A stretch of 64,000 nucleotides of DNA from Daedaleopsis sinensis (lineage: Eukaryota; Basidiomycota; Agaricomycetes; Polyporales; Polyporaceae), in NCBI GenBank assembly GCA_033807695.1, contig CM066309.1, forward strand, positions 1,984,001 to 2,048,000, in the 5' to 3' direction. The translations under genes were made by a program, and so were the position numbers. Positions 45,784-56,899 of the stretch are shown here, piece by piece. Under the pieces are notes generated by a model, which saw nothing but the letters and a program-made list of their open reading frames with translations, searched no databases and was not told the origin of the DNA. Positions within the stretch are counted from its first letter, which is position 1; every line of letters begins with the position of its first letter.

Positions 45784-47024
45784 CTCGCGCTTGCTACTTG
45801 CATCTGTCCGCGCTAATACTGGTGACATGCGGCGTCTCTGCAGCCGCTCAGTCTTCACATCGAAGTCCGGACGGAGACAGACACGAAGACCGATCCAGAA
45901 CCACATAGCGCGACTTTACCTTTCTCACAGGTAGGGCTTCGTCATCCTCTGGGCACGAGACTGCTTGCACACTGACAGGGCTTGCTTAGGAGTCGAGGCT
46001 CTGGAGACCGATGTACGTGAAGAGGGAAGAGCCTACAGCGGTGACCGTATAGGAGCCTGTAGCCAGTCTTCGGGGGTCACCATGTTACCAGTCAGGACGA
46101 TGCATACTCAACTTGGACTATCATCATCTGTCTAGAACCCATCGCACATCTTGATCAAGAAAGTTGCTCGAAGCTTCGGACACTAGTAGCCCGACCAGTG
46201 ATATTCGCTTGATGATGGCTTTCCTCCTTTCACGGCTTTATACTAATTTCCTTTAAGGTTACTCGCGGCTCCTCATCAGCTGGCAGTGTAATGTCATAAG
46301 CTGTGTAGATATCTGATTGTGCGTGAACACACCACGGGCTCGAGAAGGCGGTCGCTGCGTTTTCAATGTGAGTTCGTAGATGTTAGTATCCTATAGCAGA
46401 AAGAACATTCCTTGGACTGAGCTGCTCATCTAGGGATCCTTTAAACTTGGCCAATGGTTGAGGTGACGTGTAATCATATTTTACTGTATAGACTGACCGC
46501 TATTCGTTGCACCTACCAAGATCATATGGTGACATAGTGAGTCACAAATCACAGTCCTGCTACTACAACCCTTCTCAACGAGCGACTGACGCAGAAGGAC
46601 GGCAGGACTCTGACAAGGCATCTTTCCTCCAGTGTCAAAGCTGTGTCCATGATGCACTACTTTTGGTGTCCGAGCGCACATATTCGTGGTGAATGCGCCG
46701 AAGTGTCTTCGAGTTATGTCTATCGACTCAATCACTTGTCGGATGACGACTTGCTAGACGGGAGTCGATCACTAGTGACGATGCCTCAAACTTTCGAACT
46801 GACTTGATTCATATGAGTGCTCCGTGTCGAGGGTCTTGAACGTAAGGTAAGAATAATTGGCCGAGGCTCTGCATCGCGAAGATATTCTGTTCTCAAATCT
46901 TGTTCTCGATGCCCTAGGCGGTGCTCATAGGACTTATAAGACCGAACCGGTCGAGGACATTCCAACACAATACCCATAGTACCCCGAACGATCCTCAGCA
47001 CTCTGTCGTCGACCTCAACTGCTA
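45784..47024. other. Spacer between DUF6534 copies 1 and 2
   Basis: This 1.2 kb shows no gene and no recognisable remnant of the family. Confidence 0.4.
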
Positions 47025-49102
47025 ATGACTCTTACTATCACTATACATAGCACCCTAGGGGCTGCGTTCATCGGTAAATATGCCGTTCCCCGTCTCATTG
47101 ATAACCTAAACATCGTCGTCGTTTATATACATTGCAGGAACCACTGTAGGAGCATGGTCAGTGAACGATCATTCCCTCAGTATATCAGTTTGCGTGGGCT
47201 GACTTGGCGTCTCTACTGCAGTCTGTATGGTTTGACCACGCTGCAGACATACATATATTATACTCAAAGTCAAAGCGACTATACAACCATGAAGGTTTTG
47301 GTGAGCACCGTGTTTTAGCATTACAGTGGTAGATCATTGCGATTGTACTCATTGGATCCGGCAATTCAGGTTGGGATATTGTGGTAAGACACACTTAGTT
47401 GCCTGCGACTCGGAGCTCGATTCCGAGTCTATAATTCCATTGTTCTAGGTTCTTCGACTCATTGCATCAAATCTTCACTACCCATTCGGTGTACGAGTAT
47501 GCTGTGACGAGCTTTGGAGCTCCCCTTGCGCTATTATCTCCTACATGGTGCATCTCAACTTCTTAGCATCTAAACGGTCTGCACCACTGACTTGTTTATC
47601 GCGCAATAGGAGCGTTCTCGTAAGCTTCTGCCCTTGGCACACTTTTATATAAACAATACTTACAATTGAATCCTACGCCACTCCAAGGCAACCGTCATTG
47701 TAACGGTACGTCATGATCCTACTAATTCAGTTATAATGTCTGAAAGCTGAGAGAGTGATCAGGGGATCAGTGACGGGATAATCAGAGGGTAAAATTGAAT
47801 CCTTCGAACACTCATATACCAGTTACACTGAGAGAAATCTATTGATTTGCAGCATTTTTTGCTACAGAATCTGGAAACGTGAGCGTTATCTTATGAGTGT
47901 ATCAGTGAAACCTTACTATCTTTTTTACCTATCTTAGTGAGCGACAAGAACATCCCCGTTGTCATGGGCATTGTGAGTAATGAATATAAAGGTGACCTAA
48001 AGTCAACTTGCGCTGATCCCCGCTGACTGTAGACCTTGACTTCTCTCGTCGCAGTTGGTAAGTCATCTGCAGTCATTTAACACATCATGAAATATCTTCA
48101 CCAACTGACAATCCGGCAGGGTGCAGCTTGGGTGAGCTGATGACTACAGCTCTTGAATTATCATGTTTATCTCGCGCATATCGCCAGCATTCTCGTCCGA
48201 AGGGTGAGCTTACACTTATTCTTCTCCTATTTCAATAAGGTACTCAAACGATTTGCAGGTACTATAAGTTCTCGACCTTTGAGAGGCTGGAGCAGGTTTC
48301 GGTAGGATTTGCGTGCCCGAGGCCATCCATCCTAATATGCTCATGTAAGTTTCTAGTGGATCCTATATGTAGGACTTGTCGGTGCAGCACTCTCAGACAT
48401 CTTCATATCAACCACGCTCTGCGTGCTTCTCTCAAGGCGGCGAAGCAACTTTCAACGGTTCGTGTTGGTCTATAAGGCTCAACTGACCATGCTTCCAATA
48501 CATTGCCGCAGGGTGGACGGGATTATTCGCACTCTCGTACTCTACAGCATCAATACCTGCGCATTGACCAGGTAGGCCACTAGTACAGGAACATGATAAC
48601 TTGATGCTCAACGATGAAACACAGTGCTTGTTCCATGGGATCCATTATCGCTGTAAGTGTACCTACTTCCTTATAGCTGTTTCGTTCATTTGCCAGAGTA
48701 TTCTAATCTTCCGATTCAGTACGCAGCATCACCTCACACATTCATCTACATCACGTTCTACTTTCTGCTACCAAAGTGTGAGTTTGGTTCACGCAGCATG
48801 CTTTGAGAGCAAATGATGATGGGATTCATTTGTCAGTACTCCTCAACTCTTTGCTCGCCACACTCAATGCCCGTAAGGCTTTCAGGGAGAATGTCGCTCA
48901 GGATGCCCACGTCCACATTCCATTTCCGTCAAGTGTGCGCTTGGAAGACGTCTCAACAGACAGAGACATAGCCTCGGGAAGGCTCTCAGTGAGCGTTCGT
49001 ACTGCTGCGCTTTCAAGTGAGAAAGCAGATTCTAATCTGGGCATGTTAGCAATTCCCGGTGGCTCGCTCGACCTACGGAATCAAAAGTGGCTCAGGTGGT
49101 AG
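47025..49102 (+). CDS. DUF6534 seven-TM protein, array copy 2
   Basis: A full chain of exons can be read: MTLTITIHSTLGAAFIG, GTTVGAC (19-nt exon 2), LYGLTTLQTYIYYTQSQSD, VGILW, FFDSLHQIFTTHSVYEYAVT, SVL, ATVIVT, GISDGIIRG, IFCYRIWK, LSDKNIPVVMGI, TLTSLVAVG, SSEGYYKFSTFERLEQVS, WILYVGLVGAALSDIFISTT, VDGIIRTLVLYSINTCALT, YAASPHTFIYITFYFLLPK and LLNSLLATLNARKAFRENV, with the stop at 49100-49102. The exon sizes of 19, 10, 18, 26, 26, 25, 12 and 16 nt repeat those of copy 1. The family has no known function; the topology suggests a seven-pass membrane protein with a cytoplasmic, Ser-rich tail of about 70 residues. No break is seen, so the copy looks intact. Confidence 0.83.
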
Positions 49103-51252
49103 CTTCGGGAACGGGAAATCCTGCGATCCGAGCAACAGGAATCTCACAGGAGAGAGGTGTGTGTGATATTATCATAGCTTCTTGTTTGACCTGGTCCCTG
49201 GTGTAGATACCGTCGGTTGATCACTAGAAGAGTCAATGTCGCGACCATAAGGCTGGCAGATGTAGAAGGTCTCGGTAGTCTTCCGGAGGAACACCCTTAG
49301 ACAGATGAGCTGAGCTACGATGATTCTTGTTCGATCCGTAGTATTCCCTCAGAACCGTTTGATCATACAGTCTAGAGAGAACAGAGAACAAAGTTGGACC
49401 TCAGGCCTCCGCCGGCGAGTCGGTCGGACTCCTCGCAGTCACAGTGGGCAGGGGCTCCGAACCCGGCGCTTGCTCTGTTGTGCTCTATTTGTAGCAATTT
49501 TGTGGGTGGCGGCTGAAGCTGAAGCGCTAGTAGGATACAGTGCGACTTCGTCACTTCCTCAACCTTGCAGTATTCATCACAGCCTCTACTACTATGTATC
49601 GGCCGCTGTATCAGCACGGAGCGCCCCCGAAGGCATCACGGTTCCACTCGGACTACTTTAACGCAAGTTGATAGCCATCTGGAAGACTTGCCTGACGGTC
49701 TGTGTACGCTCTCAGGAGGCATCGCCCGCTACTTCCGACTGCTTTCGGAACTGATCACATATTTATACAGGCGGATAGTCCGCGTCGGACTTCTTTTAGT
49801 GAGGCCATCAGCGCTCAGCCGTACTGCGGCAGGGACCATCAATAATCGTCCGAGATTCAAGCTTCAAGCTTCAAGGTGGACCTAGCTAGGCCTAGTTGCG
49901 ACACTGGGCAATCTGCGCATGCCGCCCGGGCCCGGGTTGCAGGCTCGTCGCTCCACCCAAGTAAGCAGATTCGGAATGAAAGGTCCGAGACATGCTCAAG
50001 CTCTTCATATTCTACTTCGAGTTTTCCATTCCCAGTAGTACCGCCGCCGGCGACAAGAAGAACATCAATCCTCCGGATATCTACATCCAAGGGCCTTCTT
50101 GCGCGGGCGTCGGGCAATCATGGATAAAGCTTAGGCATTCCTTCAATGGGGCTGTTAAAAATAGTCTCTCTGCTCTCGCCCTACACGCATCATTCCCATG
50201 CCTGATCACCATACCCTGTTGAGAATATGCCCACGCCAGGTATGTCATCCCGACATTGCATCACTTCTATGTCCAAGGCAGCGTTGAGGTACGTGTTACC
50301 TGTACTCGTGATCGCTATTCATCTGCCAGCATTCTTGACGCGTCTTAACTTCTATAACTCAGTCGTCCGCTCTACTCCCTCAAGCTCCTGCCCAAGGGCT
50401 TTTCGGGCTCCGTTAAGGAGTGATTGACCATCGGCGCCGTTGCGTACTAGATGGCTTCTATCTATCATGATGTCGTCCAGAACTTACCTTAGGTTCTGGA
50501 GCTTTCAGCGCCCATGTTCATCATCATAGCTACATACCGCCTCCGCTGAGAGCGCGGCGCTCGCTCCAGCTCTTGCTTGCTCATCGAATCAACGCGGCGG
50601 TAGAAAGAGCATTGAGTTCATTGCATATGATCTTCAACGGAGAACGCGGTTGGTCTCTATCTCAGCAGATATCTTGCAGAGATAGCTTATGTACATATCT
50701 TCACAGTACGACCGCGAGTCGCGACTTGGCCGGAGTGGAAGCCTGTCAAATACCCAGCGCTCTCGAAGCATGATCCTTGTCAGGGTGCGACGCGAGCATG
50801 AATAAGAAGTTCTATCATGTTTGCCCTCAGCACCCGCTCGCTGCGGACACGCACAGCGTAAAATCGCCGCTGGGGAGCTGACCAGAGGTGCCTCTTTCCG
50901 ACCGTATGACACCGACAGGTATGCGTCGCACATACATTGGATAATAATTGAAAGGCTATTGTGTTGCGTTCGTGTCTCAGTCGGGATTCCTTCCTTTCCC
51001 AAAGTCGCCGCCTCCATATCAGGTGGGATAAGGTTCAGGGAGACGGATTGACAAGCCAGGTCTTCGATGTCATGGAGCAATTGCTCTGAATCCTATCTTA
51101 GGAAACCATGACAGGTGCGCCGTGATGTCTGGAATGCCGACCATCCCACGATATATTGACACTTTGTATTATATAGCAAGCTACGAACGTCAGGCTGCAA
51201 AGACGAGCAGCCACAGACCGACCCTGCTCTCCTGCGCTCCTGCTGAACCATC
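49103..51252. other. Spacer between DUF6534 copies 2 and 3
   Basis: The largest gap in the array (2.15 kb). I could not find a remnant of the family. A GC-rich palindromic run (CCCGGGCCCGGG) lies at 49925-49936. Open frames such as 49320-49661 have no recognisable content. Confidence 0.4.
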
Positions 51253-53278
51253 ATGGCGATCGCTCAGACACTCGACAACACCCTGGGCGCGGCCTATGTC
51301 GGTGCGCACACCCCGTTACGTACGCTGTCGCTTTGCTAATATTGGTATCCTCTGCAGGGAACATCTTCGCCGCGACGTGAGTATGGAAGTGTGGAGCTTT
51401 CAATGGTGCTGATACGCTTTGCTCCCGTTGCGCAGCCTCTATGGATTGACCACGCTCCAAACCTATACGTACTACAACCGGAGCAGCAAGGACTCTGGGT
51501 TGCTGAAGTCTTTGGTAAGCGTCGTGCGCTCCAGAGCCGTGAGGGAATGACTGATGGCTTTCTCCAGGTCGCTATGCTATGGTTCGTATTCGAGACGCAC
51601 TCCTAATACAATCTCTCATTGCCCCTCAGGATCCTAGACACCCTGCACATCGTTCTTATCTGTCACACGGTCTACACTTACGCAGTGACGCACTTCGGTA
51701 GCCTGGCTGCTCTTCAAAAGCCCACTTGGTTCGTTATTCTATCCGCACATTTGTTGTAGATCTGATCATTTATACTTCCGCTGTAGGAGCGTTGTTGTGA
51801 GTATCCGTCCAGACTGAGCCAAAAGCTTTGATGATGCCTACCTTGCGTTTTTCTGCAGGCCCAGATTGTTGTAACGGTGCGCTTCTACAACATTATATTG
51901 CTCGAATACTCTGCCGATACTTCTTCAGGGTGTGAGCGATGGGATTATCCGAGCGTACGTCAGGATATGCTACAGAATGCTCGTACATATTATTGACAGC
52001 CGTAATTTTCCAGTGTCTTCTGCTACCGGATCTACATCCGTCAGTCGCATATCCGGGATTTATTGAGCGTGAACTGACGGTTGAACGAATGTAGTCAGCA
52101 ACCAGCACCGCCTCCTCTTCGTGGTTAACGTGAGTATCAGTATGGTAAAACGACATCCTCGAACCACAATGCTCATTTTGACGATCATAGGGTCTTGCGT
52201 CCGCCTTGATGGTTGGTGAGTGAGACACATGGCAGGTCCGTCCCTCTGTATATTCATGACACCAATTTGTCGTCGTCGTCGCTAGCGAACAACTTGGGTA
52301 AGCGCCGCCGCCTTTCTCTTGCAGGGGAAGATAAATGCTGATTCGCATTGTAGCCTTGACAGTCAAATGGTGAGAAGAGAATCAGCAGTCCCTGCTTTGA
52401 TTATACTGAACGTGAAATTCAGCTTCGGAATCTCTGTCTACAGCGACCTCGACAGGATCTCCGTGAGTTATTCTATCATGCTTCATGAGATGCTGCATTA
52501 TCTGATAGTAATCGATCTTCAGTGGCTGTTCTACTTCAACTTGTCCGCCGCTGTCGTTTCTGATGCTCTCATCGCCGCCTCTATGTGTGGGCTGCTCGCG
52601 ACGCGCAGCAGCCAGTTCATGACGTACGAATTTTCCCGTCTTCTCTGAAGAAATGCGAGAACCCTCAATTCGCACTTTGCGTCGACAGGGTTAACAGCAC
52701 TGTCCGCACACTCGTTTTATACAGTGTTAACACCGGTGTGATCACAACGTACGCGATCAAATATTGCTCGTCGAGACAGGCTGACATACCCGTCGCCGGT
52801 GCAGGTTGTGCACGTTCGCTACGCTCGTCATGGTGAGTATCGCCGTTTCGGACGGATCTAAAATGGCTCATTGTCTGCTCTCTAGTACGCGGTCGCTCCT
52901 CACACGTTCATCTTCATGGCCATCTTCTTCGCCCTATCCAAGCGTGAGCGCATATATACGCTGTCGCCAAGTCCATCAGTCACTAACTGTTGACGTACAG
53001 TCCTCTTGAACTCCCTGCTCGCCTCGTTGAACGCGCGCAAGGCCCTTCGGGAGCAGCTGTCCAACGCGGATGCAGTCACGATCCCGCTATCCTCAAGCCA
53101 GCCGAACTCTGGTTCCAGCGGTCTCGGCAGACAGGTCACAACCAGTGGTACGATGGTGAGTGGGCAGGGAGCTCGCTAAACAGGCGTGGACAATTGATTA
53201 ACCTGCACGCGATAGCAATTCGCGGTCCCTTCCACGACGTCAGTCACGGACTACAAGGACGTCTCGACGTCATTCTAA
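51253..53278 (+). CDS. DUF6534 seven-TM protein, array copy 3
   Basis: Exons read in order: MAIAQTLDNTLGAAYVG, NIFAAT (19 nt), LYGLTTLQTYTYYNRSSKDS, VAMLW, ILDTLHIVLICHTVYTYAVT, AQIVVT, GVSDGIIRA, VFCYRIYI, SNQHRLLFVVN, GLASALMV, ANNLG, FGISVYSDLDRIS, WLFYFNLSAAVVSDALIAAS, VNSTVRTLVLYSVNTGVITT, YAVAPHTFIFMAIFFALSK, LLNSLLASLNARKALREQL. A last exon encodes QFAVPSTTSVTDYKDVSTSF with the stop at 53276-53278. This is the clearest member of the array and defines the family: seven membrane segments, the LNARKALR motif after the last, and a short Ser/Thr-rich tail. Function unknown. The extra 3' exon is shared with copy 4 but not seen in copies 1 and 2. Confidence 0.86.
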
Positions 53279-54866
53279 AGCGGCAGAGCTGACGAGTGAT
53301 TTCATGAAGAGGGCGGGCTCTCCTGTTCGCGTCTTGGATCACTTTCTAGAGTGCTGCGATGAGCCTGACTGGTGTTGCGCTGGGCCCGGCCCGGGCCCAC
53401 ATAGGTGCACTGTATTTATGTATTGTGCTACTAGCTAGTAGCTACCAGTGTGTACTGCCACTGTTTGTCCTGTGTCCTGTACGGGAGCATGTGTTATATT
53501 TTGTATTATTGGTTTGCTGTTATCAGAGGCAACATGAATTCAAATCGGCGTACTGTTCAGTATGTACGGCAAGGTGAATGACATCATTTTGGGCGTCTCT
53601 CCTGTCCCACGTCTCCAGACCAGTAAGCTCAAAGTAAGCTTCTGGACGACTCTGCAACCATGACTTTGTTCGCAATCTCCTCCTGAAGCTGCAGCGCTGC
53701 CGGGGTGACTCTAGCTGTCTAGTGCATGATCATCTCCATGTCTCGTGTCTATTAACATTTCTGCGACGTCACTCACCACGGCGTCATAGCACATGCACAT
53801 TGCAGGTACCAGGTACATGTTGTGCAAGCCTCCATCTTTGCTCCATCTGGCCGTCGCGACCTACGTCTCTAACTTATACTCCGTGCACCTGCCTGGTGCG
53901 GTCAAAGACAAAATGGATGCGGTGGGGCGAGGAAGAGTTGACTCCGGGTCGAATGGGCTCCCGGTGAAGCAGGTACGCTGTTGAGCAATATGATGTTGCA
54001 TATCATCTACACCGTCTCCATCATCTGCACAACTGGCAGTTCACCCGTGAGCACTGTTGATATCCATCGATTGAACCTCCCATCTGCGATTCTGCCAGAT
54101 CTGTCAGGATCTGTCAGAGTCGCTCGTGTCTATGATCTGGAAGTCGACATCATACGGGCCCTCATAAGTGGCTCTGTATGCGAGATGACACAATTTTGCT
54201 GTGTAGTACGCTCTCCTTCCTCTGGAGTCTGTACGCATCTTGTGCTTTCTCATCACGGTGTCGCATTCGTCGAGATATTTTTACACGCCGCTATACTGTT
54301 AACCCCCTCGTTGGAGATAGTTCTGGTATCTGTCACTGGGAAACCGAAGGCGGTGCCGGGAAGACGAACAGGACCATGCACCGGTATGCTTATTAATATT
54401 ATGATCCGCCATGTTGCGCTCACTGATAGCTCTGAATAATTCAGACAGACATTCTTCTTTTTGTGTACGATGGCATCAGGTCGGCGGCCGACATACGCGT
54501 CAGGCCAAAATACCAAGTGCGCGACACCGAGGCTTCACGGTCTCACGCGTCGACGTTCAGTCTGAAGCCAGCCACAATTCTCATCGTTGATGACTTGCTG
54601 CCATATGGCGCTGCAGTTCCTTTCCGCCCAGAAGGCGTAAAGAGAAGCTGTTTCAATCAATAGTGGACGCGCGAGCGTGATCGGACAGATACCGAGGGTG
54701 CATTCGAAGAGCGGATATTCAAACATCTTGACGAACATTATGTTATAGATGTCAGGCTCTCTTCTCTCTCGATAGACGCCAGGCCCCATATATATGCATG
54801 CCTGCAGCCTAGCGGAATCTGTCGCTCACGAGTAGCCCTCGAATACTGTCGTTACACGGCATTATT
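53279..54866. other. Spacer between DUF6534 copies 3 and 4
   Basis: No gene is assigned. A perfect GC-rich inverted repeat with 9-bp arms (TGGGCCCGG / CCGGGCCCA) lies at 53381-53399. An open stretch at 53805-53980 (YMLCKPPSLLHLAVATYVSN onward) might be coding but matches nothing I know and has no clear start. Confidence 0.4.
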
Positions 54867-56899
54867 ATGCCTGTTCTCTCTGGGATCGATCTTGATCAGA
54901 CACTCGGCGCGCTTTTCATTGGTATGTCATGCCACATGTATCAGGATTCGTTTGCGTCTCATTATTGCTGATCACAGGTCACTTCGCTGCTTCATTGTGA
55001 GTCTCCATGTTGTGATTCATGACGCAAGTTCAACCCTTTCCGTCGCCGACAGGTTATACGGCTTGACGACCCTGCAAACATACACATATTACGGACGAAG
55101 CAGCAACGACTCTTCCTTTCTGAAGTGGCTCGTGAGTGTCAAGTCTACAGTACTGTATGATATACGCTTATCTTGACGCAGGTCGCAGTTTTATGGTCAG
55201 TAGCAAGCGTTCGGGACGACTCGCCGCATACCGATAACGGGATCACTGCAGGATGCTTGACAGTCTACAGATGATCTTCATCTCCCACACCTTCTATACC
55301 TATGCGGTGAGCCATTTCGGGGATCTTGAAGCTCTTGGGAAGATTACGTGGTGAGTCATGTCTCAAATTGTGAGAATACGCATAGACGTGGACTCATGGT
55401 CTACTCTCGTGCACTTTAGGAGCATCGTAGTGAGTCGACCCTACTATGGTTGAGATGTTAACTCTTAACCCCTCGTCAATCGACAGACACAAATTATCGT
55501 TACCGTAAGTCTATCCACTGCGTCATGAGCTATCGCACTGATACTGGTGTAGTGCTTGAGCGATGCGATAGTGCGAGGGTACGAACACCTTATCCTTGTT
55601 GGATACGTTCCTTGCTTACACTCTTTCAGGATATTCTGCTACCGGATATGGATTCGTGAGTACTGGTGGAGATTCGGACCTCTGCAATCTGCTGACCAGG
55701 GGCCTGTAGTCAGTGACCGCAACCGAGTGTTCCTCGCTGCAAACGTAAGCTTTCCTCAACAAACACATCTCAGGGTTGTACTGAACATGTTGGTAGGTAA
55801 TATGCACAACTGCTATGGCAGGCAAGTAATATGCGTCGTTCCCGAAGGACCCATTGACTTGAATTGACTGAAACGTACGGCAGCGTGTCATCTAGGTGAG
55901 TTATCAGCTACTTACTCGGTGCGATGCGTCTAACACACTCATTTGCAGCATTAGCGATCAAATGGTTAGTCTGCCTTTCCACTCAACCAGCCGAGTTACC
56001 TGTTTCTAACGAAGAACAATCAGCTACAGTTTCACAACCTATAGCGAACTCACCGAAATATCGGTATGCTCTTCGTTCAGTTGCCTGCGATCGCCTCATG
56101 AAGGTTCTCTCTCCAGTGGCTGTTCTATCTCAGCATATCCTCTTGTTTTACAGCAGACCTCACTATCGCTTCAATCCTGAGTTGGTTGTTGTCCACACGT
56201 CGGACTCGGTTTAATCAGTGAGGATCATGTTAACCTACCTGCACACGTATAAATACTCATTTCATCTCAGGGTCGACAATATCATCCGCACTTTGATTAT
56301 GTACAGCATTAACACGGCTGCGCTGACAGCGTACGTGAGGCAATTTCACTCGCACGTCTGTTAATACTGAGGCATGGTCACTTGGACAGTGTCGGCACGT
56401 TGTTATGTTTGATCACCGTGAGTAAGGAGCCGCTGGCCAGACTTACACGTTTATTCACGGAACCTCGCTGTGCAGTTCGCAGTCTCGCCTAAGACGTTCA
56501 TTTTCATTGCTTTCTACTTCGTCCTGTCGAAACGTAAGCGACGATTCCACCTTGTCGCCGCATGCATGGGAGGCTCACGGTCAGGTTGGACAGTGCTCCT
56601 CAACTCCTTGCTAGCGGGGCTCAACTCCCGCAGGGCCCTCCGCGACCAGATTCGTCTTCTAGGAGGAACCAGCTCCGCGGGCTGCGGCCAGCTGAGCTCG
56701 TATGCGAGTATGGGAGGCAATAGTAGGGTCATGGACCCCAATCAATTCGCGGTAAGGGTTTGCATAGAAATGATACATCGCGGTACTGCTAACCACGAAG
56801 AGATCTGCAGGAACTCCCGGTCCCTCCGAGAAATGTGTATCCAGCACGCAAACACAAGGGCTTGGCCGTCGCCGTATAACCCTGCAATCCAACACGCTA
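54867..56899 (+). CDS. DUF6534 seven-TM protein, array copy 4
   Basis: Exons read in order: MPVLSGIDLDQTLGALFIG, HFAAS (19 nt), LYGLTTLQTYTYYGRSSNDS, VAVLW, MLDSLQMIFISHTFYTYAVS, TQIIVT, CLSDAIVRG, IFCYRIWI, LSDRNRVFLAAN, a short exon GCTEHV, then ALAIK, FTTYSELTEIS, WLFYLSISSCFTADLTIASI, VDNIIRTLIMYSINTAALTA, FAVSPKTFIFIAFYFVLSK and LLNSLLAGLNSRRALRDQI. The last exon encodes ELPVPPRNVYPARKHKGLAV and stops at 56897-56899. The exon equivalent to 25 nt in the other copies must here be 19 nt (donor GTAGGT) to keep frame, a net loss of two residues in a membrane segment. Otherwise the layout is the same. Probably functional; function unknown. Confidence 0.78.

Noticed and set aside
53805..53990. 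Possible extra membrane-protein exon between DUF6534 copies 3 and 4
   Set aside because: The sequence lacks the DUF6534 signatures and I could not chain it to neighbouring exons.
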